A stretch of 36,207 nucleotides of DNA from Robiginitomaculum sp. (GCA_016763315.1 JAESTZ010000058.1:1-36207); one strand, 5' to 3'; shown: positions 16,029-26,727, counted from the stretch's first letter. The notes: generated by a model from the sequence alone, not told the origin. Made by a program: numbers and translations.

Positions 16029-16433
16029 TTATAACCTCAACAAGCAGTCTTCTGACAATGAGGGGCGCAAAACCCGTACTTGAGATAAGCTAGAAAACTG
16101 TGGCGCAAGCTTGGCCGCAATCCAAGCGCAAATGCGCTCCAGTGATGGAGTTTCCAACCCTTCAATCTCGTTCAAACATTGATGATCTAATTGCTGGCGA
16201 ATATCTTGTAATGCAGTGCCAACACTTGCCAGATCCTCAACCCAGCCATTTTCACCTTCTGGGATACCGCGTAAAGTAATTTCTACCTTGAAAGAATGGC
16301 CGTGTAGCTGGGTATATCCTTGGCCGTCTTTGCATTTATGCAAATAATGCGCGGCCTCGAACCATGCAGACCGGGTTATCTCCATTGGCAAAGAGTTGAA
16401 CTTATCGACCGAAGTGTTGCTGATAATGGTCAT
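16029..16433 (-). CDS. queD: 6-carboxytetrahydropterin synthase-like QueD
   Basis: A 134-residue PTPS-fold enzyme that converts dihydroneopterin triphosphate to 6-carboxytetrahydropterin on the way to preQ0 (EC 4.1.2.50). The zinc ligands are H29 in WFEAAHYL and H44 and H46 in LHGHS. The catalytic D83-H84 pair is in QLDHQCLNE and E99 in TPSLERI. Where E. coli QueD has its catalytic cysteine (four residues before HGH), this protein has Y40; the spacing between the two His motifs is the same. ATG 16433 gives an ATGA overlap with queE. ATGs further upstream, at 16448 and 16475, would lie inside queE. Confidence 0.9.
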   Translation of the reverse strand: MTIISNTSVDKFNSLPMEITRSAWFEAAHYLHKCKDGQGYTQLHGHSFKVEITLRGIPEGENGWVEDLASVGTALQDIRQQLDHQCLNEIEGLETPSLERICAWIAAKLAPQFSSLSQVRVLRPSLSEDCLLRL

Positions 16434-17059
16434 GGTATGTTTGTCCATTTGTGAGTCTGTAGGCTCAAGCGCCATTTAGGGTGCTTTTGGCACCATTTTA
16501 TAACCGCGTCAGTATTTTCTTTTGACCGCTCGTCGTCCAATGGCTGTAATGAAAACCTGGAGAAATCTAAGTGTTCAAAATCAGTAGGTTTATTTTTGAC
16601 TTGCGGAAATACCAGTTTTAATTCGTCCCCAGAAGTTTGCAATAAGGGTGCATCTGCTTTTGGACTAACACAAAGCCAGTCAATTCCTGCTGGAGCCTTA
16701 ATAGTGCCGTTGGTTTCAACAGCAATTTCAAAACCTTGTCCATGTAGAGCTTTGATAAGTTCTGAATCCAGCTGCAATAGTGGTTCTCCGCCAGTGCAAA
16801 CCACCAATGGGTTACCACCACCCGGCCATAACGCGAAGGCTGCTTTTGCCAAATCTTCGGCCTTGGCAAACTGCCCGCCATTTACTCCGTCAAAGCCGAC
16901 AAATTCAGTATCACAAAACTGACACACCGCTTTGTGGCGGTCTTGCTCGCGTCCTGACCATAAATTACATCCGGTAAATCGTAAAAAAACCGCTACCCGT
17001 CCGCTTTGCTGCCCCTCGCCCTGCAGGGTCAAAAATATTTCTTTAACCGACCATGTCAT
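16430..17059 (-). CDS. queE: 7-carboxy-7-deazaguanine synthase QueE
   Basis: A radical SAM enzyme that converts 6-carboxytetrahydropterin to 7-carboxy-7-deazaguanine (EC 4.3.99.3). It has 209 residues. The cluster cysteines are C31, C46 and C49, a C-x14-C-x2-C spacing characteristic of the longer QueE type. TLQGEGQQSGR at 11-21, CTGGEPLLQ, EIAVETNGT and SPKAD are the other family motifs. It overlaps queC by ATGA at its start and queD by ATGA at its end. Confidence 0.96.
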   Translation of the reverse strand: MTWSVKEIFLTLQGEGQQSGRVAVFLRFTGCNLWSGREQDRHKAVCQFCDTEFVGFDGVNGGQFAKAEDLAKAAFALWPGGGNPLVVCTGGEPLLQLDSELIKALHGQGFEIAVETNGTIKAPAGIDWLCVSPKADAPLLQTSGDELKLVFPQVKNKPTDFEHLDFSRFSLQPLDDERSKENTDAVIKWCQKHPKWRLSLQTHKWTNIP

Positions 17060-17760
17060 TTACTTTGTTCCCAGTTCTCATACCCTTTTTTGCGCAGAAT
17101 ACAGGCCTCGCATCTGGCGCAACCATAACCCCATTCATGCAGGTTCTCACGATCTCCTTCATAACAAGTATGGCTGTGAGTAATTATAAGCTCTACCAAT
17201 TGCTTGCCACCTAATTGGTTGGCAAGTTCCCAAGTTTCCGCCTTGGTCAAATTCATTAACGGTGTATCTATCGTCAAATTCAAACCCATGCCAAGTTTAA
17301 TCAGGTTTTCTGCCGAATCCATAGTCGAGCGGCGGCAATCTGGGTAACCAGAATAATCAGTTTCACACATTCCACCCACCAAAGCATTTGCACCGCGTCG
17401 ATCGGCAATTGCGGCCGCCGCTATCAAGAAAATTAAATTACGCCCCGGCACATAGGTTTCAGGTAGGCCGTCTTCGCGCCGGTTTTGCGCCACAGACGCG
17501 GTTAGCGAGCTTTCAGCAATTTTTCCGTAACCTGATAAATCAACCAGATGATCTTGGCCAAGTTGTCCGGATACATTAGGAAATAAGTTGCGATACTCTT
17601 GTAAAAAAACCTCACGTGTCTGCATCTCTACTGCATGGGTTTGGCCATAATCAAACCCTACAGTTTCCACATAATCATAATTTGCCAGAGCATGAGCCAA
17701 GCAAACCGAGCTATCCTGCCCGCCAGAAAATAAAACAATTGCTGTATTTTTAATTGTCAT
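17056..17760 (-). CDS. queC: 7-cyano-7-deazaguanine (preQ0) synthase QueC
   Basis: An ATP-dependent ligase that makes preQ0 from 7-carboxy-7-deazaguanine and ammonia (EC 6.3.4.20). It has 234 residues. The PP-loop motif SGGQDSS is at 12-18, FDYGQTH and VPGRNLIFL follow, and the zinc site is C199, C214, C217 and C220 (CYEG...GYGCARCEAC). It is the first gene of queC-queE-queD. folE and queF are not in the window. No preQ1 riboswitch fits in the short divergent gap before cutA. The end product is probably queuosine in tRNA. Confidence 0.97.
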   Translation of the reverse strand: MTIKNTAIVLFSGGQDSSVCLAHALANYDYVETVGFDYGQTHAVEMQTREVFLQEYRNLFPNVSGQLGQDHLVDLSGYGKIAESSLTASVAQNRREDGLPETYVPGRNLIFLIAAAAIADRRGANALVGGMCETDYSGYPDCRRSTMDSAENLIKLGMGLNLTIDTPLMNLTKAETWELANQLGGKQLVELIITHSHTCYEGDRENLHEWGYGCARCEACILRKKGYENWEQSK

Positions 17761-17808
17761 GGCTTATCCTTAAAAATGGTGTTCTATCGAATTGAAAGAG
17801 TAATTGCC

Positions 17809-18129
17809 ATGGCTTTTCTGATTTATTCTACTTGGCCTGACAGTGAAGTAGCACAACATGCCGTTGAGCACCTCTTACAGAGAAAATTAATCGCCTGTGC
17901 CAATATTAGCCAACCAATTACAAGTGCTTATCGCTGGAAAGGCGAGATATGCATTGATGAAGAAGTCCAAATATGGATGAAAACTGGAACAAAAAACACT
18001 GATGAATTAAGAGCTGAGTTTTTAAAATTGCACCCGTCGGAAGTTCCCGCTTTTTTGGTGATAGCTATTGACGAGCAGTTAAGTCATAAGCCATTTATGA
18101 ACTGGCTGCATATTGAAACCGGGAAATAA
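17809..18129 (+). CDS. cutA: CutA1-family divalent cation tolerance protein
   Basis: A 106-residue trimeric ferredoxin-like protein of the CutA family. The pattern is STWPDSEVAQHAVEHLLQRKLIACANI, then the conserved SAYRWKGEI and EVQIWMKT strands and the HPSEVPAFLVIAID end, followed by a terminal MNWL helix. The family was linked to copper tolerance in E. coli, but its biochemical role remains unclear. ATG 17809 is preferred over ATG 17776: GAAAGAG precedes it and the family's first strand begins there. It is divergent from queC, and the monooxygenase gene starts 4 bp after its stop. Confidence 0.93.
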   Translation: MAFLIYSTWPDSEVAQHAVEHLLQRKLIACANISQPITSAYRWKGEICIDEEVQIWMKTGTKNTDELRAEFLKLHPSEVPAFLVIAIDEQLSHKPFMNWLHIETGK

Positions 18130-18133
18130 AAAA

Positions 18134-19594
18134 TTGACTGATAAACTATTAGATATAGCTATTATTGGTGCTGGCTTAGCGGGCATTGGAGCGGCAGTAA
18201 AAATACGGCAAGCAGGATTTAAAAACTTTAAGATATTTGAAAAAACGGCAGGTATTAGTGGCACTTGGTATGACAATGACTATCCCGGAGCGGCCTGCGA
18301 TGTACCGTCGCATTTATATTGTTATTCATTTGCTCCCAATCCTAATTGGAGCAGGGTGTATTCACCGCAAGCTGAGATCCGTAAATATGTGGAAGATGTT
18401 GTCGCCGATCACAAGCTACTTTCACATATCCAGTTTGAAACCGAAATAACTTCTGCTGTATTTGATGAAGCCAAAGCCAGATGGAAACTAATTGATAAAA
18501 CCGGCACCACAATTTACGCCAGATTTGTACTGTGGAGTGTTTCATTTCTTGGAACACCGCATATTCCAGTAATTCCCGGTTTAGATAACTTTGCCGGCAA
18601 AGTGTTTCATTCCGCTCGCTGGGATCATTCAGTTGATCTATCGGGCAAGAATGTCGTCATAATCGGTAGCGCCGCTAGTGCTTTGCAAATCGGGCCCGCA
18701 ATTGCCAAAAATGTAAAATCACTAACCATGTTTCAGCGGACGGCAAATTTTGTTATGCCACGTGATGATCGCGAATATAGTGATTTTGAAAAGTCATTAT
18801 TTAAAAAGTTTCCCTTCATACACCGATTATTCCGAACCTTTCTGTTTACCCGTCATGACAAATTTTTCTTCCATGGAATGCGTCCAGGCTCGCTGGTTAA
18901 TAAAATCATGCGAAGCCGGGCACTGGGTTATTTAAAGCGGAAAATCAAAGATCCGGGCTTGCACGGGAAACTTACTGCTAATTATGATCTTGGTTGCAAA
19001 CGTATTCTTATATCAGACGATTATTATGACATGTTCAACATGGAAAATGTCAGCCTGCAAACAGCCGGCATAGACCGTATTGAAAGCAGCCATATTGAAA
19101 CAGTTACTGGTAAAAAAATTGCCGCAGACGTGATAGTAATGGCCACAGGGTTTACCGCTACATCCTTTATGCCGGGCATTGAAATAACCGGAAGCAATGG
19201 TGCTAGTCTAACCAAATGGCGTGATGACCTTAGGGCTCTTAAAGGTCTGATGGTAACCGGGTTTCCCAATACATTCTTTATGCTAGGACCCAATACCGGC
19301 CTTGGCCATTCATCTATGATTCTGATGATAGAAAGTCAGCTGCAATACATAATGCAAGTGCTAACCACCTTAAAGGACGAAGAAACCGCTGAGCCAAAGA
19401 TCGAAGCCATAGAACAATATAACAAACAATTACAAGCGGACCTAGCCGGAACCGTTTGGGCAACATCATGTCAAAGCTGGTATAAACGAGAAGACGGTTT
19501 TATCCCGACAATGTGGCCGCACCCGACCAAAACTTATGATAAAATGATGAGAAAAGTAAACTGGTCGGAACTTAAACGTATACTCAAAACTTAA
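18134..19594 (+). CDS. Flavin-containing (Baeyer-Villiger type) monooxygenase
   Basis: A 486-residue NADPH- and FAD-dependent monooxygenase. The FAD Rossmann motif GAGLAG is at 12-17. The Baeyer-Villiger fingerprint F-x-G-x-x-x-H-x-x-x-W-D is at 153-164, with F153, G155, H159 and W163. A second nucleotide motif for NADPH lies near 178. The ATGFTATSF and GPNTGLGHSS segments match cyclohexanone and phenylacetone monooxygenase relatives. It would oxidise ketones or soft heteroatoms; the substrate is unknown. The TTG at 18134 has GGGA nine bases before it, while TTG 18113 is a 7-codon longer alternative inside cutA. The TAA lies in the loop of a strong hairpin. Confidence 0.92.
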   Translation: MTDKLLDIAIIGAGLAGIGAAVKIRQAGFKNFKIFEKTAGISGTWYDNDYPGAACDVPSHLYCYSFAPNPNWSRVYSPQAEIRKYVEDVVADHKLLSHIQFETEITSAVFDEAKARWKLIDKTGTTIYARFVLWSVSFLGTPHIPVIPGLDNFAGKVFHSARWDHSVDLSGKNVVIIGSAASALQIGPAIAKNVKSLTMFQRTANFVMPRDDREYSDFEKSLFKKFPFIHRLFRTFLFTRHDKFFFHGMRPGSLVNKIMRSRALGYLKRKIKDPGLHGKLTANYDLGCKRILISDDYYDMFNMENVSLQTAGIDRIESSHIETVTGKKIAADVIVMATGFTATSFMPGIEITGSNGASLTKWRDDLRALKGLMVTGFPNTFFMLGPNTGLGHSSMILMIESQLQYIMQVLTTLKDEETAEPKIEAIEQYNKQLQADLAGTVWATSCQSWYKREDGFIPTMWPHPTKTYDKMMRKVNWSELKRILKT

Positions 19595-19617
19595 ATTAAA
19601 CAGTATTTTGAGTATAC
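19578..19617. terminator. Twelve-bp perfect hairpin across the monooxygenase stop codon
   Basis: GTATACTCAAAA (19578-19589) and TTTTGAGTATAC (19606-19617) are perfect 12-bp inverted repeats with a 16-nt loop holding the TAA stop codon. A short, interrupted T-run (TTTATCTT) follows on the plus strand. It is probably the terminator of cutA and the monooxygenase. The imperfect U-tract makes mRNA protection an alternative. Confidence 0.6.
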
Positions 19618-19631
19618 TTTATCTTCTGGAT

Positions 19632-19676
19632 CCATCAACTTAACCAAAAACCGGTGTCCACTTTTTGGGTCGATGG
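19632..19676. repeat. Palindromic repeat with CCGGTGTCCAC core
   Basis: CCATC (19632-19636) pairs with GATGG (19672-19676), and CCAAAAA (19644-19650) with TTTTTGG (19662-19668), around a CCGGTGTCCAC loop. It resembles the small dispersed alphaproteobacterial palindromes that contain AAAACCGG...CCACTTTT. It may end the lrp transcript from the minus strand. Only the structure is seen; dispersal was not tested. Confidence 0.5.
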
Positions 19677-19686
19677 AGTATAGCAA

Positions 19687-20139
19687 TTAAACTGGATAAT
19701 GTTTTCCAGCTTTAACCCGCCCATAAGCAAATGCGCTATCAATACCGGCAACATCTGGTAACCGAGTCAAAGTCTCTCTGATAAATTGCTCATAACTACC
19801 TAATGATGCACTTACTACATGTAGTAAATAATCACGGCTGCCGGTCATTAAATAACATTCGATAATTTCATCACAATTTTTTACGCCTTGCTCGAATTTC
19901 TTTATTAATTTGTCATTTGGCTCTTTTAATTTCACCTCGACAAATACATTGATCGGCAAGCCGCATTTTTCCTGATCAACCAATGCAGTATAACCAGTAA
20001 TGATGCCAAGCTTCTCCAACACCTTTACCCGCCGCAAACATGGTGATGGCGACAAGCCAATTTTTGCCGCAAGGTCTTGATTACTCAAGCGACCATTTGC
20101 TTGTAGTTCGCGAATAATCTTTCGATCGATATTATCCAT
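19687..20139 (-). CDS. Lrp/AsnC-family transcriptional regulator
   Basis: 150 residues. The N-terminal helix-turn-helix (about 2-60) carries the family pattern: MDNIDRKIIRELQANGRLSNQDLAAKIGLSPSPCLRRVKVLEKLGII. The C-terminal RAM/ActB ligand domain (about 65-145) includes ECYLMTGSRDYLLHV. It is divergent from a methionine gamma-lyase gene, as mdeR is from mdeA in Pseudomonas putida, so it probably controls that gene in response to methionine or another amino acid. Two palindromes suited to Lrp dimers lie in the shared 109-bp gap. Confidence 0.95.
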   Translation of the reverse strand: MDNIDRKIIRELQANGRLSNQDLAAKIGLSPSPCLRRVKVLEKLGIITGYTALVDQEKCGLPINVFVEVKLKEPNDKLIKKFEQGVKNCDEIIECYLMTGSRDYLLHVVSASLGSYEQFIRETLTRLPDVAGIDSAFAYGRVKAGKHYPV

Positions 20140-20162
20140 AATTTACACCAATTAGCAGTTAA

Positions 20163-20207
20163 TGCCAATATTATGGCAAATTATAGCATAAACGCAATAA
20201 CATTGCG
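20163..20207. promoter_or_regulatory. Two palindromes between the lrp and mgl genes
   Basis: CGCAAT-AAC-ATTGCG at 20193-20207 is a perfect 15-bp palindrome, the same length as classical Lrp sites. TGCCA-ATATTA-TGGCA at 20163-20178 has perfect 5-bp arms. Their centres are about 30 bp apart, near three helical turns, which would place two bound dimers on one DNA face. The link to the adjacent Lrp protein is inferred. Confidence 0.5.
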
Positions 20208-20248
20208 CTCATATTAGATCATAATAATGCTCGAGAAATGGAGAGTAA

Positions 20249-21466
20249 ATGATGAAACCAACAAATGATTTAGGGTTTGCAACACGATCAATACATGTTG
20301 GTTATGACGACAGCGAGGCCAAGGGTGCACTGAACCCTCCGGTTTATATGAGTTCAACCTTTACATTTAATAATACCAATGAAGGTGGGGCGCGGTTTTC
20401 AGGTGAAACCGGCGGTCATTTTTATTCCCGCGTTAGCAACCCGACACTAGAGGTTCTGGAAAAAAGGCTTGCCGCTCTGGAAGATGCCGAGGCTGGTTTA
20501 TGCTTTGCCTCCGGCATGGGAGCTATAACGTCGGTGCTGTGGACGTTTCTGTCGGCTGGTGACGAGATTATAACCGATGAAACTTTGTATGGCTGCACCT
20601 TTGCTTTTATTCATCACGGGCTATCGCGGTTTGGTATTAAAGTTACCAGCATTGATATGAGCGATCCCGAACAGCTAAGCGCTGCGATTAGCGACAATAC
20701 TAAAATTGTTTATTTTGAAAGCCCTGCCAACCCAAACATGAAGCTGGTCGATATTGCAAATATTGCTAAAATTGCTAGCAAGCATGGCGCTCTTACCATT
20801 GTCGACAACACCTATTGCACTCCGTATTTGCAACAGCCGCTAGCCATTGGAGCCGATATTGTGGTGCATTCTGCAACTAAATTCCTAAGCGGACATGGCG
20901 ATTTGATCGCTGGCCTGGCTGCAGGTGGCCAGGAGCTTATGGCGCGGGTTCGTCTTGAAGGTTTAAAGGACATGACCGGCGCAGTTATGGACCCCTTGAC
21001 CGCGCATCAATTATTACGCGGCCTAAAAACCTTGAGCATACGTATGGATCGCCATTGCACATCGGCACTTGAAATAGCCCAAAGATTAGAAATGCACCCA
21101 TTGGTGTCAAAAGTTTCCTATCCCGGTTTAGAAAGCTTTGCCCAGAACGATCTTGCCAGCAGCCAAATGAGTGGCGGTGGCGGAGTAATGACAATAGAAC
21201 TTGTTGGTGGGTTTGAACAAGCAAGCAGGTTTATGGATGCGCTAAACATGGTCAAGCGAGCCGTTAGTCTTGGCGATGCCGATAGTTTGATCCAGCACCC
21301 GGCCAGCATGACTCACAGTGCTTATACAATTGAAGAGCGCGCCTCCCACGGCATTAGTGAAAGCCTGCTACGACTTTCAGTGGGTCTGGAAGATGTGCCG
21401 GACATTTGGAATGATTTACAACAAGCTCTACAAATAGCCGGACAACCAGTAGTTTGCGCAGCGTAA
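20249..21466 (+). CDS. mgl: Methionine gamma-lyase-like PLP enzyme
   Basis: A 405-residue fold type I PLP enzyme of the cystathionine gamma-synthase group. The residues that single out methionine gamma-lyase (EC 4.4.1.11) are at the same numbers as I recall for the P. putida enzyme: Y59, R61, Y114, C116 (LYGCTF) and the PLP lysine K211 in HSATKFLSGHGD. The reaction would be methionine to methanethiol, 2-oxobutyrate and ammonia. A broader gamma-lyase role is possible. Two adjacent ATGs begin the gene, with GGAG upstream. The neighbouring Lrp regulator fits a catabolic role. Confidence 0.88.
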   Translation: MMKPTNDLGFATRSIHVGYDDSEAKGALNPPVYMSSTFTFNNTNEGGARFSGETGGHFYSRVSNPTLEVLEKRLAALEDAEAGLCFASGMGAITSVLWTFLSAGDEIITDETLYGCTFAFIHHGLSRFGIKVTSIDMSDPEQLSAAISDNTKIVYFESPANPNMKLVDIANIAKIASKHGALTIVDNTYCTPYLQQPLAIGADIVVHSATKFLSGHGDLIAGLAAGGQELMARVRLEGLKDMTGAVMDPLTAHQLLRGLKTLSIRMDRHCTSALEIAQRLEMHPLVSKVSYPGLESFAQNDLASSQMSGGGGVMTIELVGGFEQASRFMDALNMVKRAVSLGDADSLIQHPASMTHSAYTIEERASHGISESLLRLSVGLEDVPDIWNDLQQALQIAGQPVVCAA

Positions 21467-21468
21467 AG

Positions 21469-22314
21469 CTATTCGGTAATTGCTAAATATTCCGTGGCTT
21501 TTTGCCGAAGCATAATAATTGCTTGCTCGGTGCTATTTGACAGACCTTCGGCCATTACTGCTGATCCAATATTAAATTGGAATAGCTTGTCTTGTTTATT
21601 CAACAATTCATGAAACAAAGTTATATCGCGCAATTCGCCACTTAAAATACAAAACAGATAATACAACAGAGAATTCCTACCGGTAATGTTGACCGGAATA
21701 ATCGGTGCTTGATATTTACGGGCAAGCGAAAAGGCCGAGCTTTCCCATGGTTTGTCCACCAAACCGTTCATCGTTAATTTAGCCAGCGATCCGGCTGGAA
21801 AAATTACAACCGGGCGCTCATCAGCCATTGCCTTGCGAAACAATGATAAAGTGTTTCTAGCTTTTTCGCGGTTGCGCTTTGCCAGCACCCATTCCACAGG
21901 AATAATAATATCCTTGCCGTTTGGTACCACCCGCAAAGCATCAGCATTAGCCATGAACACCATATCAGGACGACGCTCTCGCAACAAATCAAACACGGCT
22001 ATTCCATCGGCCAGTCCGGTTGGGTGATTACAAACTATTACACAACGCCCGGTTTTTGGAATATTTTCAATTCCGGCACTATCAATTTGTAAATCAAGCT
22101 CGTCTGAAACTGCGGCAAATGCATCAAAACCATTTAGTGGAGATATTAAATCAGCAATTCTTCTGGCAGCATTATAGCCAAGCAAAGAAAACAGCGCGGG
22201 TCTGATAAATTTCCATAAAACCGGCACAGATTGCAGCTTTATTCCCCGTTCCAATATTAATTCATCTACAATATGCATGGTCTTATGGTGAACATGAGTT
22301 TCCAAGTTTGACAA
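21469..22314 (-). CDS. Probable phospholipid acyltransferase (PlsC-like)
   Basis: 281 residues with an LPLAT-type acyltransferase domain at about 80-240. The catalytic segment is CNHPTGLADGIAVFDLL, of the NHP-x-G-x-x-DG type. FPAGSLAK is the second motif, and a membrane-associating hydrophobic stretch lies at about 33-50. Related proteins acylate lysophospholipids or ornithine lipids, but the acceptor is unknown. The start shown is TTG; ATG 22278 (MHIVDELILERG) is an alternative with no better ribosome site. It converges on mgl, with two bases between the stop codons. Confidence 0.82.
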   Translation of the reverse strand: MSNLETHVHHKTMHIVDELILERGIKLQSVPVLWKFIRPALFSLLGYNAARRIADLISPLNGFDAFAAVSDELDLQIDSAGIENIPKTGRCVIVCNHPTGLADGIAVFDLLRERRPDMVFMANADALRVVPNGKDIIIPVEWVLAKRNREKARNTLSLFRKAMADERPVVIFPAGSLAKLTMNGLVDKPWESSAFSLARKYQAPIIPVNITGRNSLLYYLFCILSGELRDITLFHELLNKQDKLFQFNIGSAVMAEGLSNSTEQAIIMLRQKATEYLAITE

Positions 22315-22423
22315 GCTGCTTGTTACAATATTTCTATCGTTAAATGGTCTTGACCCTTACATAATTCTGCCACAAGTTTTTTCCTATTGATTAAACAGAA
22401 GCAGTTTATCAAAGGGGACGACA

Positions 22424-23743
22424 ATGAATTCACTACAAAACAGTAAATATAATTTCAAATCACCGGGATTAAAACTGTTATTAGTTTGCGCGCTGGTATT
22501 GCTAATGACTATACCTGCGATGTTCATATTTGTGATAATTTATGACCGCTCGACACGCGCTGACCAGATATCAACTGAAATTGCCTTTGCTGCTGGTGGC
22601 GCTCAAAAAATTGTTGGCCCGATATTGGCTGTTCCTGTTGAAACCATGGATTCTGATGGAATCTGGTCGACAAATAATACAATATTTGTTTTTGCCAATA
22701 CTGGTGAAGTTTTAGCAGATGTTGATGTCTCAACCAAAAAGAAATCTCTTTACTCAGTACAAGTTTATGAAAGCGATCTATCATTCAAGGCGGAATTTGA
22801 TCTTGGTAAACTACAATCGCTAAACGACAACAATAAAAAAATTCTGATAAACCAAGCATTGATATTACTGCAAGTATCTGATCTGCGCGGCGCGCTTTCT
22901 GACGCTGAATTAACCCTTGAAGATGGCACAACGCATGTTTTCTCTCCAGAAAGTTTAAATCGAGGTTATGGAAGTGGCCAATATATCAGCGCGTCCATTC
23001 CAAACTTGGCAGATAATGGTAGTTTAAAAGTGTCCGCAACTTTGCGACTTGGAGGTGCGAAACAAATTTCGATTATTCCATTTGCTAAATCCACAAAAAT
23101 AAGAATTGTCAGTAATTGGCCGCACCCGGGATTTTCAGGCGACTATTTACCCGATAACAAACAAATATCAGATAATGGTTTTGTTGGCTCCAGAACAATC
23201 CCGAAATTGGCTTCTGGTTTGCCGGATACTTTGTCCATAACCGCATGGAACAAATTCTCTCAACAAGAAAAGGGTATGAATGTTAGCTTTGTCAGTCTTT
23301 CATCTCCATATCAATTTGTGTCGCGGAGTTTAAAATACGCCCTGTTATTTATTGGTTTGGTCTTTTTAACCTTTTTCTTGTTTGAAATGTCTAACAAGCG
23401 CCCCGTACATGCGGCGCAATATGTATTGGTCGGCTTGGCACAAACTGTGTTTTATTTGTTGTTATTGGCCTTTTCAGAACACATTGGCTTTGATCTGGCC
23501 TTTGCAATAGCTGCTATAGCAGTTGTTGCAATGACCGGACTTTATGCCGGGGCGGTCTTTGGAAAAAAACAAACCGTGACCGCTTTATTATTGTTCAGCG
23601 GGGTTTATTTATTGTTATTTGTACTGATGCGTTTGGTTGATTACGCATTAATTGTAGGGGCAGTTGCTTCACTAATCGGTATTGCCACAACAATGTATAT
23701 GACCCGTAATTTGCAATGGTATGGATCGGGTAATGACAAATAG
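22424..23743 (+). CDS. creD: CreD-family inner membrane protein
   Basis: A 439-residue protein of the CreD/CetD family. One N-terminal membrane helix (about 18-40) is followed by a large periplasmic domain with GPILAVP and WPHPGFSGDYLP, and then a C-terminal cluster of about five helices (about 305-432) with the typical VHAAQYVLVGLAQTVFYLLL and SGVYLLLFVLMRLVDYALI segments. E. coli CreD belongs to the CreBC regulon and affects colicin tolerance and envelope integrity; its activity is unknown. No creBC genes are nearby. AGGGG six bases before the ATG is a strong ribosome site. Confidence 0.93.
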   Translation: MNSLQNSKYNFKSPGLKLLLVCALVLLMTIPAMFIFVIIYDRSTRADQISTEIAFAAGGAQKIVGPILAVPVETMDSDGIWSTNNTIFVFANTGEVLADVDVSTKKKSLYSVQVYESDLSFKAEFDLGKLQSLNDNNKKILINQALILLQVSDLRGALSDAELTLEDGTTHVFSPESLNRGYGSGQYISASIPNLADNGSLKVSATLRLGGAKQISIIPFAKSTKIRIVSNWPHPGFSGDYLPDNKQISDNGFVGSRTIPKLASGLPDTLSITAWNKFSQQEKGMNVSFVSLSSPYQFVSRSLKYALLFIGLVFLTFFLFEMSNKRPVHAAQYVLVGLAQTVFYLLLLAFSEHIGFDLAFAIAAIAVVAMTGLYAGAVFGKKQTVTALLLFSGVYLLLFVLMRLVDYALIVGAVASLIGIATTMYMTRNLQWYGSGNDK

Positions 23744-23795
23744 ACAGATCCTTGGGTATTGTATTACAGTCCCTTAAACCAGCAAAGGATCAATA

Positions 23796-24098
23796 ATGCC
23801 AAAAAAGATAGTTATCGCCAAATATAAAGATCATTATATCCGGGTTGAAAACACTTGGTTCTCCGGCGCATCATTGTTTATTGATGATAAAATGGTCGAT
23901 CACACTAACAGACTAATTGCGATGGATCCCAATGAGGTTTTATTATCGGCCACGATAGACATTGATGGCATGAGCGAACAAATCGATGTGTCATTCGAAG
24001 TTATTTGGGTGGTAAAATTTAAAATTTCTATTGATGGAAAGTATTTCGCTGGTGATCAAATTGGTAGTGAGAGACTACCAAGCTATCAAGCAATATAA
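23796..24098 (+). CDS. Small protein of unknown function
   Basis: 100 residues, not recognised. It appears to be a cytoplasmic, mainly beta protein: YKDHYIRVENTWFSGASLFIDDKMV, LLSATIDIDG and VVKFKISIDGKYFAG alternate strands and turns, with two IDG turns. No signal peptide or membrane helix is visible. AAAGGA seven bases before the ATG supports the start. It lies 52 bp after creD on the same strand and may share its transcript. Confidence 0.7.
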   Translation: MPKKIVIAKYKDHYIRVENTWFSGASLFIDDKMVDHTNRLIAMDPNEVLLSATIDIDGMSEQIDVSFEVIWVVKFKISIDGKYFAGDQIGSERLPSYQAI

Positions 24099-24203
24099 AC
24101 AACCCTCAATAGCTTTGAAGTAGGACAAACAAAGCCCAAGGTGATGACGGTTAGTGGTGGGGCAAACTAAAGTTATCCCCTTTTTGCAGAATATTACTAA
24201 CTA

Positions 24204-24280
24204 GGTGCAAGCGCGCCTCGGCGACCATTCGCCGCGCCGTCGCAGGCGTGAGCAAAGCGAACTTGCCGCGAGACAGGGGG
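24204..24280. repeat. GC-rich palindromic block downstream of gyrB
   Basis: About 75 bp much richer in G+C than its surroundings. It contains the perfect inverted repeat CGGCGA / TCGCCG (24219-24224 and 24229-24234), several GCGC/CGCG runs and a final G8 run. It sits in the gap between the unknown small protein and the gyrB stop. It may be a gyrB transcription end or a dispersed repeat; no T-run follows on the minus strand, so a simple terminator is doubtful. Confidence 0.4.
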
Positions 24281-24291
24281 GGGTTAATACT

Positions 24292-26727
<2,436 letters not shown>

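Noticed and set aside
17761-17808. preQ1 riboswitch before queC
   Set aside because: The gap to cutA is too short for the aptamer plus a promoter, and no matching stem and A-rich tail were seen.
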